NCBI GenBank assembly: GCA_958298945.1
Contig: OY282610.1
Span: 36,587,667-36,651,666 of the forward strand
Reading direction: 5' to 3'
Source: Atherix ibis
Lineage: Eukaryota; Arthropoda; Insecta; Diptera; Athericidae
Length of the DNA stretch: 64,000 nt
Shown piece after piece: positions 1-11,559 of this stretch. Numbering within the stretch: position 1 is the first letter of the stretch; every line of letters starts with the position of its first letter. Position numbers and translations under genes: made by a program. A model generated the notes under the pieces. That model worked only from the letters and a program-made list of their open reading frames with translations. It had not been told where the DNA came from and made no database searches.

Positions 1-1254
1 AGGTTGATAATGAGCATGCTGATGAAAACTATCTGGATTTAGTCAGCTGAGCTGGTGAAATATATAACAAGTACAGCACTATCTGCGCTGAATGAGCGTA
101 TTTCAATAATTCTGTTCCATATTGTGTAATGAACTACAAAAACACAACTTTACTGATCACGCTCTAAAGGGTCGTCGGAATTCTAGGAGGGGTTAACGGA
201 TATGTTATATTGAGGGGAAGTCCGCAGTGTTACCAGATCGTTCTCAGTGAAGCTACTCTCTCAGTAATAGAAGGAAACTATTCAAAAAATTGGTTGATTC
301 AAGTTTACGAATGCTGCTTTTGATGGCCACACAACTTTATTTCCGTCATCTAGTTTATTGGTACTTAGTGTTGTGGGAAATTAAGACGACAGTTGTAGCA
401 TTTTTTAACGACAGTCTCCTAGCTTTAGAAATCAAACGTGACTCTTCCGTTGACTCGGTTCTCAATTGCATTCGATACGGGTTGGTGCACAATCAAAGTG
501 GTTTAAAGTCAAGCTCATATCCTTGAAAAGGAACGAGCTGATCAACTAATAACGGAGGCTTACTACAACCTTATACCTACTGTAATTGGGCACTTGCGGT
601 ATCTACTGCCTCTACTTGGTTTTCTGAGATCATATAAAATCATTGGTATATACAAGCAAACTACCAATTATTGAAGATCTGACGACTACCAAAAAAAATG
701 ACATTTTTCGACAAAGTTGGTCATTTGATTTTATGGAAAATTTTATACCAGAAAATTGATAATTTTTTCTATAACGTCAAAAGGATAATATGTTTTTATA
801 AGGAAAAATATTTTAAAAAAAGTCGCCAATAATGTGTAACATACAACCTCGGTGGTCATGAGAATATTAGAGTTGGGTATTGATTGAAGTGATTTCACAT
901 ATTTCACATAACCTCAAATTTTGAAAGTATATGAGATATTATAATATCAATTACAGAAATTATTTATCAATTCTTACTTTACCCAACTAACTTTTAATAA
1001 TGAATTATTATTATTTAATTTATATTAAAAGAAAGAGTGAAACAAAACTAGGGGAAAAAATCCTCTCCTCAAAATCCAAAAAAAACTACGTCTGGCAATA
1101 AAAAAAAAACATTTTTTAAAATAATATTGAAAAAATTTCCATTTAACGGCAAGGAAAAATATTGAAATTTTTTATATTTATCGCACTGAAAAGCCGGTTT
1201 TAATTCTGCCTCGTTCACTACCATACATATAAAAAGAGATGCACATACGTGTAT
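1..1254. other. No recognisable gene
   Basis: I see no supportable gene here. A 78-codon open frame at 290-526 has no motif I recognise. Positions 1-640 are less AT-rich than the rest and could be decayed retroelement sequence, but no reverse transcriptase or RNase H motif can be read. Positions 650-1250 are very AT-rich. Confidence 0.5.
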
Positions 1255-2290
1255 AGGGTGGTCCATCTAGCGGTTGCATTTTGAACCACTATTTATTTAA
1301 AGTATTTGAGTGCTAAATGTCATCACGAATTAACAGATTGTAAGTTGAAAGTCAGAATTTTACGAAATGGTAATCCATACGCTTGAAGAAAACTGGGAAA
1401 TATTGAGAACTTACTTCCAAAGTGGTGAGTCTTCAACCCAAACTGTGAGAAATTTAAAAAAAAAATGAGCAAATTGAACATTTCTCGCACTTCTCTGTTT
1501 TTGTGTGAAAATGAGAATTTTGCACAAAGACCTCGGTATGAAAGCTTACAAACTTCAATAAGTCCAACAACTAAAGCCGCATGACCATCCGATGCTGTTT
1601 CGGTTTGCCCAATGGGCTGAAGATCAATTGGCCGAAGATGAACATTTTTACCGAAAAATCATCTTTTCGGATAAGGCCCATTTCCACCTCGGTGGGTATG
1701 TCAACAAACAAAATTGTCGCATCTGGGGCTCAGAAAATCCATAATACGTCACCATGGAAAAGCCCATGCATCCAGAACGAGTCACGGTTTGGTGCGGATT
1801 TTGGACTGGAGGCATCATTGGCCCGTTTTTCTTCGAAAACGATGAAGGAGCCGCTGTTAAGGTCAATGGTGAGAGCTATCGTGGCATCCTCAACGAATTT
1901 TTATTTCCAAAAGTCGAAGAGAATGGCATGGACGACTTTTGGTTTCAACAGGACGGGGCCACTTGCCACACAGCCAACGTAACAATCCAACTTTTAGGCA
2001 CTGCTTTCGAAAACCGAATAATCAGCCGAAATTCTGATGTCAATTGGCCGCCTCGGAGCTTTGATTTGAGCCCGTTGGATTATTTGCTGTGGGGAGCCGT
2101 TAAGAATAAATGTTACGCAAGCCATCCAGAGACAATTGAGGCCTTGAAACAAAAAATAAAAGTTGCCATTGAAGAGATACAGGCCCAGACAATCAAAAAT
2201 GTACTGAAAAATTGGGTCGAGCGAATGGGGTACTGTAAGGCCAGCCGTGGCAGTTATTTAAATGATGCTGTGTTTCATTCTTAAATTTCA
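1255..2290 (+). mobile_element. DD41D Tc1/mariner-type transposon, nearly complete transposase pseudogene
   Basis: The transposase cuts and pastes DNA with an Asp triad. The N-terminal part is read from about 1366 (MVIHTLEENWEILRTYFQSG) and is interrupted by a stop and frame changes. From about 1580 the catalytic half reads almost continuously to the TAA at 2282-2284. It shows IIFSDKAHFHLGGYVNKQN (first Asp), WFQQDGATCHTA (second Asp) and PPRSFDLSPLDYLLWG (third Asp). Forty-one residues separate the second and third Asp, hence the DD41D label. A TAA splits the frame near 1743, and a frame change lies near 1580. All three catalytic Asp are kept, which makes this the best-preserved copy of the type in the window. 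No clear terminal inverted repeat pair was found, so the limits are approximate. Confidence 0.8.
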
Positions 2291-2791
2291 AGGTAATAAA
2301 CTCTTTGCTCTATCTGGTTACGGTTAGATACACAGATACACACACAATAGTTTCATACACTATCACCATTACATTGATTTGCAGACGAAAGAAAGAGAAA
2401 CAGAATACTCTTGCGATTTTTATTACTTGTCGTTCCCTTCAATACATCCCACCGAAAACGAGAATAATATAAACTAAACTCTTATTGTTACCTAAATAAC
2501 TGTCCATTCTTATTAATTTGTTTTACTAAATTGTAATTAAGTTTTGCTTATACGTCCATTTACGATTATGATCATATAAAGGTCTACCGGATCTTGGTAC
2601 TGTAGCATTAAGTTCACGGAGTATCAAATACAAAATTCCATAAATTTTAATAGTATTTTTTTTTGATAAAATATTTTTAAAAAGGATAAAAGTCGACATC
2701 CGGGTTTTTTTCATGGCAAATTAGCTTAATTTCATCTCAGCATTTTTAAAATGGCTTAAGGTAAATTCGTGTAGAAAATATTTGGTAAATA
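2291..2791. other. Intergenic, one unexplained open stretch
   Basis: Nothing can be assigned. A minus-strand open frame of 62 codons (2526-2714) includes the peptide PRSGRPLYDHNRKWTYKQ, whose codon use looks more gene-like than its surroundings. It could be a decayed exon, but no splice context or homolog was recognised. Confidence 0.3.
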
Positions 2792-3166
2792 CGAGGTCAG
2801 TTCAAAAAGTATCGCGAATTTTGAATTTTCGCAAGTTGCGTATATTTGATTTTCGTTTTTTTTTGTGACGTTATGTCGGTACTCATGTCTCTCACTTCTG
2901 CCGACAAGTTCGGCCATTTTGAATGTTCAGTTAATTTTTGACAGCTGCTTTGAAATGGATCAAAGAATTTGTATCGAATTTTGTGTGAAAAACAAAATTA
3001 ATTGTGCGGACGCATTCCGAATGTTGACTGTGTGGCATATGGTGAAGCTACCTTGGACAGAAGCAACGTTTATCGGTGGTACAAAATGTTCTCAGATGGC
3101 TGAGAAGATGTGAACGACGAAAAGCGTGCCGGACACCCGAGCACGTCAACAACAGCCGAAAACATT

Positions 3167-3493
3167 AGCTGTATTCCATTGGACCAATTTTACTACAGCG
3201 CTGTAGACTCTCAATAAAATGAACATATCACTACAGCAGTAAAATACAATCACACAATAGTCACCAATAATACTGGGTTTATTCACACATAAACAATAAA
3301 AACAAAAATATGACATTTCAACATAACCAACGAACCCGCAAATCTATCTATTTTCACTGTAGCAACTACAATCCACCTACCGTACATTGCATGCTTAACT
3401 CCAGCGGAAAATTACTGCTCTGTTCGAGGTAAAGTAGATGATGACAGATACACAACTAGTGTAGTAGCAAAATTGGTCCAATGGAATACAGCT
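3167..3493. mobile_element. MITE nested in mariner copy 1
   Basis: The two ends are perfect inverted repeats of about 25 bp beginning AGCTGTATTCCATTGGACCA. The interrupted mariner reading frame (…AENI | DEVKK…) is restored exactly if this block plus one ATT is removed, so the target duplication is ATT at 3164-3166 and 3494-3496. A 3-bp duplication and no coding capacity fit a PIF/Harbinger-type MITE; that family placement is inference. Confidence 0.85.
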
Positions 3494-3564
3494 ATTGATG
3501 AAGTGAAGAAAATAGTGTTGGCCAATCGTCGAATCACCGTTAGAGAAGTTGCTGAGGACTTAAA

Positions 3565-3572
3565 TACGAGTA
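3565..3572. other. TACGAGTA octamer, putative transposon excision footprint
   Basis: It lies inside the mariner copy 1 coding region. Removing six bases (CGAGTA) changes the local peptide from EDLNTSISF to EDLNISF, which is what this mariner family normally has here. The octamer is therefore best read as a 6-bp insertion at a TA. Confidence 0.55.
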
Positions 3573-4429
3573 TATCATTCGATATTTACCAATGATATGA
3601 GCATGAGACGGGTCGCCGCGCAATTCGTACCAAAATTGCTCAATTTCGACCAAAAACAGCATTTATGGTTATGACGTAGAAACCAAACCTCAATCATCCC
3701 AATTGAAGCTGCCGCACGAGCCAAGACCGAAAAAAGCGCGACAAGTTCGAATGTGAAGGTTTTGCTTACAGTTTTCCTCGATTGCAGGGGCGTGGTGCAT
3801 CATGAGTTCTTGCTATAGGGTAGAACGGTCAATAAGGAATATTACCTGCAAGTTGCGTGAAGCAATCCGCCAGAAACACCCGGATTTATGGAAAAACAAA
3901 AATTTGCTCACGAATCGTTGCTTGTGCGCGAATTTTTGGCCAAAAATAACACACTAATAATGCCGCAGCAACCGTATTGCCGAGATCTGGCCCCCTGTGA
4001 CTTTTTCTTGTTCCCGAAACTGAAGAACCCCATGAAAGGACGACGCTACGCTATGATTGAGGAGATAAAGATGGCATCGAAGGAGGAGCTGAACAAGATC
4101 GCAAAAAAGTGCTTCGAGGATTGGAAAAAACGTTGGCACAAGTGTATAATATCTGGTGGGGATTACTTTGAAGGGGACAAAATAGATATTCATGAATAAA
4201 TAAATAATTTTTTGAAAAAAACACAAAATTCGCGATACTTTTTGAACAGACCTCGTACTTTCTATTATGCATTTCCGTCGCATTCACGAAAATACTCCCA
4301 CATACCGAGAGCTAAGATGTTGCACATACAAAATTCTTCATTTTATTATTTACCTATTGACTTGATCAAATAATTGTTCTTGAACAAAATCGAATGTTAA
4401 AATCCTCTGCTTATTTCCACATCATAAAA

Positions 4430-5180
4430 TTAGACCGATATTTTCGGGTAGCTGAAAATATCGAGTTCTCCTATATTTATCCTATCTCCGCCGGTGTCTC
4501 GCAGGGAACATCCTAGATCCAATTCTTTACAATATTTACACCTATGATATTCTTCCCGCAACATAAGCTGACGACACAGCCATCCTTACACATCACAAAG
4601 ATTCTTCCTCAGGCATCAATATCCTACGGAACTACGTCCACTCCTCAGAAACCTGGTTCAAAACGTAGAGAGTGGGAGTAAATAAGCAAAAATCTGCACT
4701 GCCCTAAACGGCTGCAATATTCCACAAAAGAAGAGCGTGCCTTACCTTGGACTTATATTCGACAAACGGTTAACCTGTAATCCTCACATGAAAACTAAAT
4801 GAAGTGAACTTAACGTAAGGTACTAACAATAACTATGACTCCTAGATAGGAGTCTAGGTCGAGCCTCAGAAATCCTAGACAGGCATGCTTAGTCGAGCCC
4901 TAGAACTTTGGGGTTTGACTGAGTATTCCGATTACCTTCTAATCCAAATTCTACAATCATCGAATCATTCGGAAAATTGTCAATGCCCCCTTTTATGTAC
5001 GAAGCACGGTTACCCAACGTGATCTAAATATTCCATTTATTCGTGAACTCTGTTACTCCCGATATAAAAAATTCCATTCGCGTCTATCCTACCATCCTAA
5101 CCCTTTAGGAAGAGTACTGTTCACTCAGAACCTTCCATTATACACGCATCGACGTTTGAAACGTTATAATACAGGGTACT
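4430..5180 (+). mobile_element. Jockey-like LINE, 3' part of reverse transcriptase, degenerate
   Basis: Frames that shift from one to another read SAGVSQGNILDPILYNIYTYDI, then a catalytic ADDTAILTHHKD, then SALP…YLGL-like and RIIRKIVNAPFYVRSTVTQRDLNIPFIREL near the end. This order (PQGS-like box, ADD box, C-terminal thumb) is that of Jockey-clade ORF2. Stops and frameshifts make it dead. The LINE tail stops where the DD41D sequence begins at about 5181. Confidence 0.8.
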
Positions 5181-7015
5181 TTTTATGTTCCATGTCAATT
5201 TTGTTTGGCCGCCATTTTGATTTAAATGACATTTATTTGTTGACATTTGACAGTCGTAGAGAGAAATTAACGTCACAATAACGTGTTAAAATTATTAAAA
5301 CATTTTATTTATATAATTACTTAATTATGAATACGCGAAGAACATTACGTGATTTTTTTGTGTTAATCATATACCGAGCAAAAAAAAATGCATATACTGG
5401 GAGATAAAGCAAAAGAATGGGCGACAATTAAGCCAACGTACCCCTGATAAGATTAATCCAGCGGGTACCTATCATCGAAGCCGGGCACAAGAATTGACAA
5501 TATCTCCATCATGTTTGTTAAAAATTCTTCGTATAAAATTCAATTGACACAACAGGTGTAGACAAATAATCATGAATGGCGGTGAGACTGGAGTGATTGA
5601 AGTTTTACAGCTCGGAATAGGTGACCTCCACTTTTGGCAAAAAATTATTATGACCGACGAAGCACACATCGACTTAGCTGCCTATGTTAGTAAATAGAAT
5701 AGCCGCTATTAAAGGGGCACTGAAAACCCTCAACTGATACACCAACGACCACTAGACTCTCATAGAGCGATTGTATGGGCAAATTTTTTGAGAATGCTGG
5801 AGGTAGTGCAGTAACAATTACTGATAACCGCTATCGGGATATATTGCAAAACTTTCTTCTACTTACAGACCATGTGGTTCCAACAAGATGGTGCCACATC
5901 ACACACAGCTCGTACTAAGATGAAAATTTTGAGAGAAATTTTTCCCTGCCGAATAATGTCAAAAAGTGGTGATTAAAACATTTGCGATTTTTTCGTATAG
6001 GGGTACTTAAGAGAATAGATCCTGACGACTAACAAATCAACCATAATCTCGAAGCTTACTTTCGATGCGAAATTATTGAAATTACACCAGAAGTCTGCGG
6101 AAAATATGCTTAAACTCGCCTTTTCACCGCAGCCAGAGGCAGGCATTTGTAGCATTTGGGACAGCGGCATCAAAGGTGCGGCATTTGGGCCGGCGGCATA
6201 ATTGGGCCATATTTCTCTAAGGATGATGTAGACAATACTGTAACAGTTACCAGTGACCGATACCGGGACATGTTGGAAAACTTTATTCTGCCTACAGACC
6301 ATGTGGTTCCAACAAGACGGTGTCACATCACACACAGCTCGTACTAAGATGCAAATTTTGAGAGAAATTTTTCCCTGCCGAATAATGTCAAAAAGTGGTG
6401 ATATCGTCCCTTGATTAAAACATTTGCGATTTTTTCGTATAGGGGTACTTAAGAGAATAGATCCTGACGACTAACAAATCAACCATAATCTCGAAGCTTA
6501 CTTTCGATGCGAAATTATTGAAATTACACCAGAAGTCTGCGGAAAATATGCTTAAACTCGCCTTTTCACCGCAGCCAGAGGCAGGCATTTGTAGCATTTG
6601 GGACAGCGGCATCAAAGGTGCGGCATTTGGGCCGGCGGCATAATTGGGCCATATTTCTCTAAGGATGCTGGAGACAATACTGTAACAGTTACCGGTGACC
6701 GATACCGGGACATGTTGGAAAACTTTATTCTGCCTACAGACCATGTGGTTCCAACAAGACGATACCACATCACACACAGCTCGTGCTACAATACAAATTT
6801 TGAGAGAAATTTTTCCCGGCCGAATAATGTCAAAAAGTGGTGATATCGTCCCTTGATTAAAACCTTTGCGATTTTTTCGTATAGGGGTACTTAAAGGAAA
6901 AGATACCCACGACTCAAATCAACCATAATCTCGATGCTTAGGGATAACATTCGAAACGAAATTGTTGAAATAACACCAGAACTCACCTTTTCGCCGTGGC
7001 CAGAGACAGACATTT
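5181..7015 (+). mobile_element. DD41D-type transposon, rearranged and internally triplicated
   Basis: The 5' part (5200-5700) contains an N-terminal segment parallel to that of the element at 61.9 kb, including the first-Asp peptide read as TDEAHIDLAAYVSK near 5650. Downstream, core segments (IWAGGIIGPYFSKD, then TVTGDRYRDMLENF) alternate with the transposase C-terminus (NHNLEAYFRCEIIEITPEV). Both stops and frame changes are frequent. In the region expected to carry the third Asp (PLDYFLWG) the copies read HLRFFRIG instead. Confidence 0.8.
5770..7015 (+). repeat. Tandem repeat, period 442 bp, about 2.8 copies
   Basis: The marker TTTGCGATTTTTTCGTATAG starts at 5981, at 6423 and, with one deviation upstream, at 6865, a spacing of exactly 442 bp each time. 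Each unit joins a transposase core block to a C-terminal block. The middle units (6150-6590 and 6590-7015) are nearly identical, whereas the first core and last tail are more diverged. Confidence 0.9.
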
Positions 7016-7538
7016 ATATTCCATAGATAATGGTTGATGACCATGTAATAAATAAATAAAATATAAATTATAAAATTATATTTGAAGTCATTGAAAAAAA
7101 ACATCAACCTGGAACATAAAACGTCACCTGTATAATATTATACTGTTTTTGAGGTAACATCGATGGGTGTTATCCTCTACATATCCTCATATCCTTATAT
7201 TAACAGTCACCGAAATCTGCTTACTACTAGTTGTAAATAGTTGTAGATAATGTTAAATTAAAAAAAAATATATTCAATTGAAAAAAACCAAAAATAATTC
7301 ACATAACCAATTGGCAAATGGCAAATTGTAATGGAATTTGCATAATTTCCGGTAAACTTTTCCAAACAAATCAAACAATAATAATAAATAAAAGTAGTTC
7401 TTTTTTTCTATTATTTATTTGTCTTTCTATAAAAGTAAATATTGAAATTTCCAACTATTATAATTCGTTTATTTAGAAGTTGAAGACTTACTATAAAATA
7501 GGTCATAATTTATTTAAGCAATAATCATAATCACTACG
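7016..7538. other. AT-rich intergenic upstream of small secreted gene
   Basis: No gene, RNA or clear repeat is visible. It is AT-rich and presumably holds upstream control sequence for the gene that follows. Confidence 0.5.
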
Positions 7539-7592
7539 TATAAATATAAATAACAGCAGACTTATTTCTTTACAAAATAATTTCGTTCAGTT
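7539..7592 (+). promoter_or_regulatory. Putative core promoter of the small secreted gene
   Basis: A TATAAATA lies at 7539-7546 and an insect initiator TCAGTT at 7587-7592, about 105 bp before the start codon. The spacing (about 50 bp) is wider than the usual 30 bp, so one of the two elements may not be used. Confidence 0.35.
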
Positions 7593-7695
7593 AGCATTGA
7601 TGGATTGTGTATAATTGAAGGAAATTTTCTTTTTTCATAAATTTAAAGCGAATAAAATAATTTTAAAAGAAAAAGAAAGAATAATAACAACCAAA

Positions 7696-8954
7696 ATGTT
7701 TTATAGACATTTTGTTATATTTGCAATATTATTGCTGTGGTTAGAGGTTGGTCAGTTTTTATTTTTAAATTAATTTTTTATAATGAATTTTTTCTCTAAA
7801 ATTTCTTTACAAAATTTTTCCATTTTGTCTATGGGCAGTAGTTATAAAACAATGCCGGTTGTTGATAAATTTTTCAAAAATTATTACAAAAGTGCGGATC
7901 CGTCAAATTTTGTTGCATGCTTCAGAGGATTGTTGTGTGTTAAATGGTTGATTTATGGGAATTTAAAATAGACCTGTAAGTCGTTTATATTTTTTTAACA
8001 GCATCTTTTCTTAACAAAAATTGCGGAAAAAACATCTGTAAAAGCCATCAGCTATTAGGAATACGGAAATATCAATACCAGCTTTCGGAAGGAAAAACTA
8101 ATCATGGGTACACACCTGTATTGGTCAAAGATAACAACCCAAAATGTACATATTAGCTAGCTCTCCCACTGGACGAAAGCATGGCATCGCACCAAAAACT
8201 GCACGAAAACCTCTTCTACTAAGTGAAGACAAAACCCTTAATCTTAGAGCTCATACAAATATTGTTAACAGAATATTCAAAGGGGAATAAACAATTTAGT
8301 TTCATACATACAACATTTGAAGCAATGCTCTCAGTAAATTTGATGTATGCGGACTTTAAAAATTGAGCCACAACCGGTAAAGCTATACTACAAATTGTAT
8401 ACGAAATTTTTTTTCCTGTTATTTGTTGAACATTTTTTAATACTCGTACAATTTATTTACAGGGGAAATTCGAATTTTTTAAGAAAGTTTTTTAACTAAG
8501 AATTCCATTCCAAAATAAACTAAAACTTAATTAAAAGAAAATCGAAAAAATTATTGTATCTAAAATAATTTTCTTCTTCTTATATTAACATAATTTTTGT
8601 TGTTAATTTTTTTTGGCTATTTATAAAAAAAAAATTTAATTAAAGATTTCAGTTGCCCAACAAACTTTACTCGATCAGCTCTATGGAAAGAAGGCACATT
8701 TACCTGTATTGAATATGATTAAAGGTAATTCCGGTATTACAAGTAATGATGTCGTTTTGAAAAAAGTCAAACATCTTAAAAATGATATTAAAATAACAGA
8801 AACACCAGAAAAACTAAATAGTACACGTACGATTTTCGATTTAATATTTAATATTATTGAAAAAATTAATGATGCTACAAAAAATGATCCACAACGTGGA
8901 AAATTTCATGATCTATTATCAAGATTGGATAATATTAAACAATCCCTTTTATAA
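7696..8954 (+). CDS. Small secreted protein, two exons, unknown family
   Basis: The gene model joins 7696-7750 and 8653-8954 (357 nt, 118 aa). The ATG at 7696 opens MFYRHFVIFAILLLWLEV, a clear signal peptide with likely cleavage after VVA near residue 20. The phase-1 donor G|GTCAGT joins the acceptor TTTCAG|TTGCC, restoring an open frame to the TAA at 8952-8954. The mature chain of about 98 residues is Lys/Asn/Asp-rich and contains no cysteine. It looks helical, with a C-terminal segment FDLIFNIIEKINDA…FHDLLSRLDNIKQSLL that could form amphipathic helices. I recognise no family. An AATAAA near 9055 could serve polyadenylation. The intron of about 900 nt contains a less AT-rich patch (8030-8300) that is unresolved. 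Confidence 0.7.
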
Positions 8955-9608
8955 AATGGATCCTTTGCAAAAAAAAAAAAAAAATTGAAAAAAAATTAAA
9001 ATTATGTAATTAAAAAAAATTTTTCTTTATAATATTTTAGAAAAATTCACAAAAATAAATACATTTTTATATCTTATATATTAAATGGGATTCTTTTATC
9101 ACTTACTGTTTAGGTTTTTAGTTTGCTATTAAAATAAAATTTTAATGTTACATTAAAAATAAATTATTTTTTATTAATACCCGTATTCTAGTGTTAAGTC
9201 CTTTCTACTTATTCACTGATAAAGTAATCCATCTACCATGGTCTCTATCTACCTAGTTGCTGTTTGTATCCGCTAGGGGACGTTTCAGGGTAGGCTAGGA
9301 GTTATTTTGTTGCCTGTGTGGGGATATTTCTGTGGTTAAAATATTCTCTAATCTTCTTTAGAATGTACAGAACTACTTAATTGATAAAGTATCTTTTTCC
9401 CCCACTTTTTTCCCAAACAAAATTTTTTAAGTGCTATACAAAGAAGGTCTGCCGGCTTTATGAACCGATACCAGGCTGTCAACTTTTTAAAACACGAGCA
9501 TTTTTTTTTGTGTGAATTGAATACTTTTTTTAATTTCTTGTTGAGATACAAGGTATAGAAAAAAAGTAAGGAGCGTAACCGTTTTTTTTTAGATTTGTAC
9601 ACGTATCT
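8955..9608. other. Intergenic, no gene seen
   Basis: The first 200 bases are the likely 3' UTR and downstream AT-rich DNA. A 9180-9340 patch of more balanced composition resembles decayed transposon sequence, but I could not read a family. Confidence 0.4.
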
Positions 9609-11440
9609 ATACTTAAACCTGTCAAATTGCCAACATATATTAAATCTTATCGTCCGATATCTTTACCATACATAATGTTAAAGATCTTCGAAAGGGTGAT
9701 ATTAAATAGATTGTTTGCTGTTATCAAAGAAAGAAAACTCATCTCAATCCATCAATTTGGCTTCAGAACTAAATACTCTACTCTGGACCAGGTCCACTGG
9801 ATCATTTACGAGGTTAAAAAAGAATTTGAGGAGAAAAGAGTATGCCCAGAAATCTTTCTAGATGTCTTACAAAGCTACATGGAGATTTGCCGAGACAATT
9901 TTTCGAGATGCTAACATTTTACGAGGTCTGCTCAAAAAGTATCGCGAATTTTGTGTATTTTCAAAAATTATTTATTTATGCATATATATCTATTTTGTCC
10001 CCTTCAAAGTAATCCCCATCAGATATAATACACTTGTGCCAACATTTTTTCCAATCCTCGAAGCACTTTTTTGCGATCTTGTTCAGCTCCTCCTTCGATG
10101 CCATCTTTATCTCCTCAATCGTAGCGTAGCGTCGTTCTTTCATGGGGCTCTTCAGTTTCAGACACAGGGGGCCAGATCTCGGGAATACGGTGGCTCCGGC
10201 ATTATTAGTATGTTGTTTTTGGCCAAAAATTCGCGCACAAGCAACGATGCGTGAGCAGGAGCGTTATCATGGTGCAAAAGCAAATTTTTGTTCTTCCACA
10301 AATCCGGGCGTTTCTGGCAGATTGATTCCCGCAACTTACGCATAACTTGCAGGTTATATTACTTATTGACCGTTCTACCCTGTGGCAAGAACTCATGATG
10401 CACCACGGCCCTGCAATCGAAGAAAACTGTAAGCAATACCTTCACTTGGGCGCCTGGAGCGCTTTCCGTCGTTCATATCTTCTCGGCCCTCTGAGAACAT
10501 TTTGTACCACCGATAAATATTGCTTCAATCTAAGGTAACTTCATCATATGCCACAGTCAACATTCGGAATGTGTCCGCACAATTAATTTTGTTTTTCACT
10601 CAAAATTTGATACAGATTCTTTGATCCATTTTTTGGAATGGGCAAAAATCGAAGACGAGCCAAAACACGTGCAAGCAAAGCAGCTGTCAAAAATTAACTG
10701 AACATTCAAAATGGCCGAACTTGAGTACCAACATAACGGCCATAAAAAATTGAAAATCAAATACATGTAACCCACGGAAATTCAAAATTCGCGATACTTT
10801 TTGGACAGACCTCGTATTTAGAGTTAGATACGGAAACGAATACTCAGACCTAAAGAAATTCAAGGCTATGATACCGTAAGGACCTATTCTATACTTGTTG
10901 TATACCAGAGATAATCCACTACAAGACGATGTATTATTGGACACATTTGCAGATGATTACTACTACGAAGCTCCAGGATGTAGTAAATAATAATTTAACG
11001 ACTGGACAAAACTCTGGGGTATAAATCCAAATGAAACAAAATCAACCCACATCATTCTTACATATGCAAACACAGCCAAATACCTTGGGATGGACCCTAT
11101 ATGCTAAGCTTGGATAAAAAGAGCATATTTATATAAAAAAGCAAAATATAGAAAATATTATTGGCTGTTAGAACGAAACTCCGAACTAGTAGTACAGAAT
11201 AAACTTTTCATGTACAAGCAAATAGTAAAGGCGGTATGGCCCGACGGTATCCAGCTAATGGGTTGTATAAGCAAATAGAATATTTAAATTAATCAAACGT
11301 TCCATGTTATTCGTGGCATAGTCAATGCCCTGTGGTACGTAAGTAACGGGATTTGCACATTATTTCAGTAGCTGAAGAAGTGAAAAATAAAGCAGTGCCT
11401 ACTCCTACCAGTATATGGTAAAAAGGACTAACACCTACGA
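9609..11440 (+). mobile_element. Jockey-like LINE fragment split by a mariner
   Basis: The left part (9609-9920) reads KSYRPISLPYIMLKIFERVILNRL and IHQFGFRTKYSTLDQVHWI, the fingers/palm start of Jockey-type reverse transcriptase. After the mariner (9922-10814) it resumes with FRVRYGNEYSDLKKF, a weakened IP*GPILYLLYT box and the catalytic TFADDYYYEA. The C-terminal KYLGM, YWLLERNSELVVQNKLFMYK and FHVIRGIVNALWYVSN blocks follow. It is 5'-truncated and broken by stops, so it is a dead copy. Confidence 0.85.
9922..10814 (-). mobile_element. Mariner copy 2, internally deleted, with TIRs and TA duplication
   Basis: The same family as copy 1, inserted in the opposite orientation. TA flanks lie at 9920-9921 and 10815-10816, and both ends begin CGAGGTCTG. 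Read on the minus strand it keeps the N-terminal end, then jumps to VKVLLTVFFDCR and on to KNKNLLLHHDNAPAHASLLVREFLAKNN (second Asp). The first-Asp block is deleted. A small deletion after RDLAPC removes the third Asp and the FFLFP motif. Length is 893 bp versus about 1.3 kb for a full mariner. Confidence 0.9.
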
Positions 11441-11559
11441 TTTAGAAGGGGTAACCACTATTTCTTCTTAACAATTGACATAAACCAAATTTCAAACGTG
11501 ATAGTATTAAAAAAAAGTAACAGCGAAACTGAGGTCATTAGTCGATTTAATTAAAATGT

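Larger units (their letters stand above)
2792..4255 (+). mobile_element. Mariner copy 1, degenerate, with TIRs and TA target duplication
   Basis: The element is bounded by TA at 2790-2791 and 4256-4257. Its inverted repeats begin CGAGGTCAGTTCAAAAAGTA on the left and, on the other strand, CGAGGTCTGTTCAAAAAGTA on the right. The transposase N-terminus starts at about 2955 (MDQRICIEFCVKNKINCADA). The C-terminal part ends at 4199 with the third catalytic Asp in RDLAPCDFFLFPKLK. Compared with the other two copies in this window, the blocks carrying the first Asp (GDETW region) and the second Asp (HHDNAPAH region) have been deleted, so it cannot encode an active enzyme. A 327-bp MITE sits inside the helix-turn-helix part. 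Confidence 0.9.

Noticed and set aside
8030..8300. Possible transposon insertion in the intron of the small secreted gene
   Set aside because: Composition differs from its surroundings but no motif, terminal repeat or target duplication could be read.
9348..9602. 84-codon Lys-rich minus-strand open frame
   Set aside because: Low-complexity AT-driven composition with no motif, splice context or paralog.
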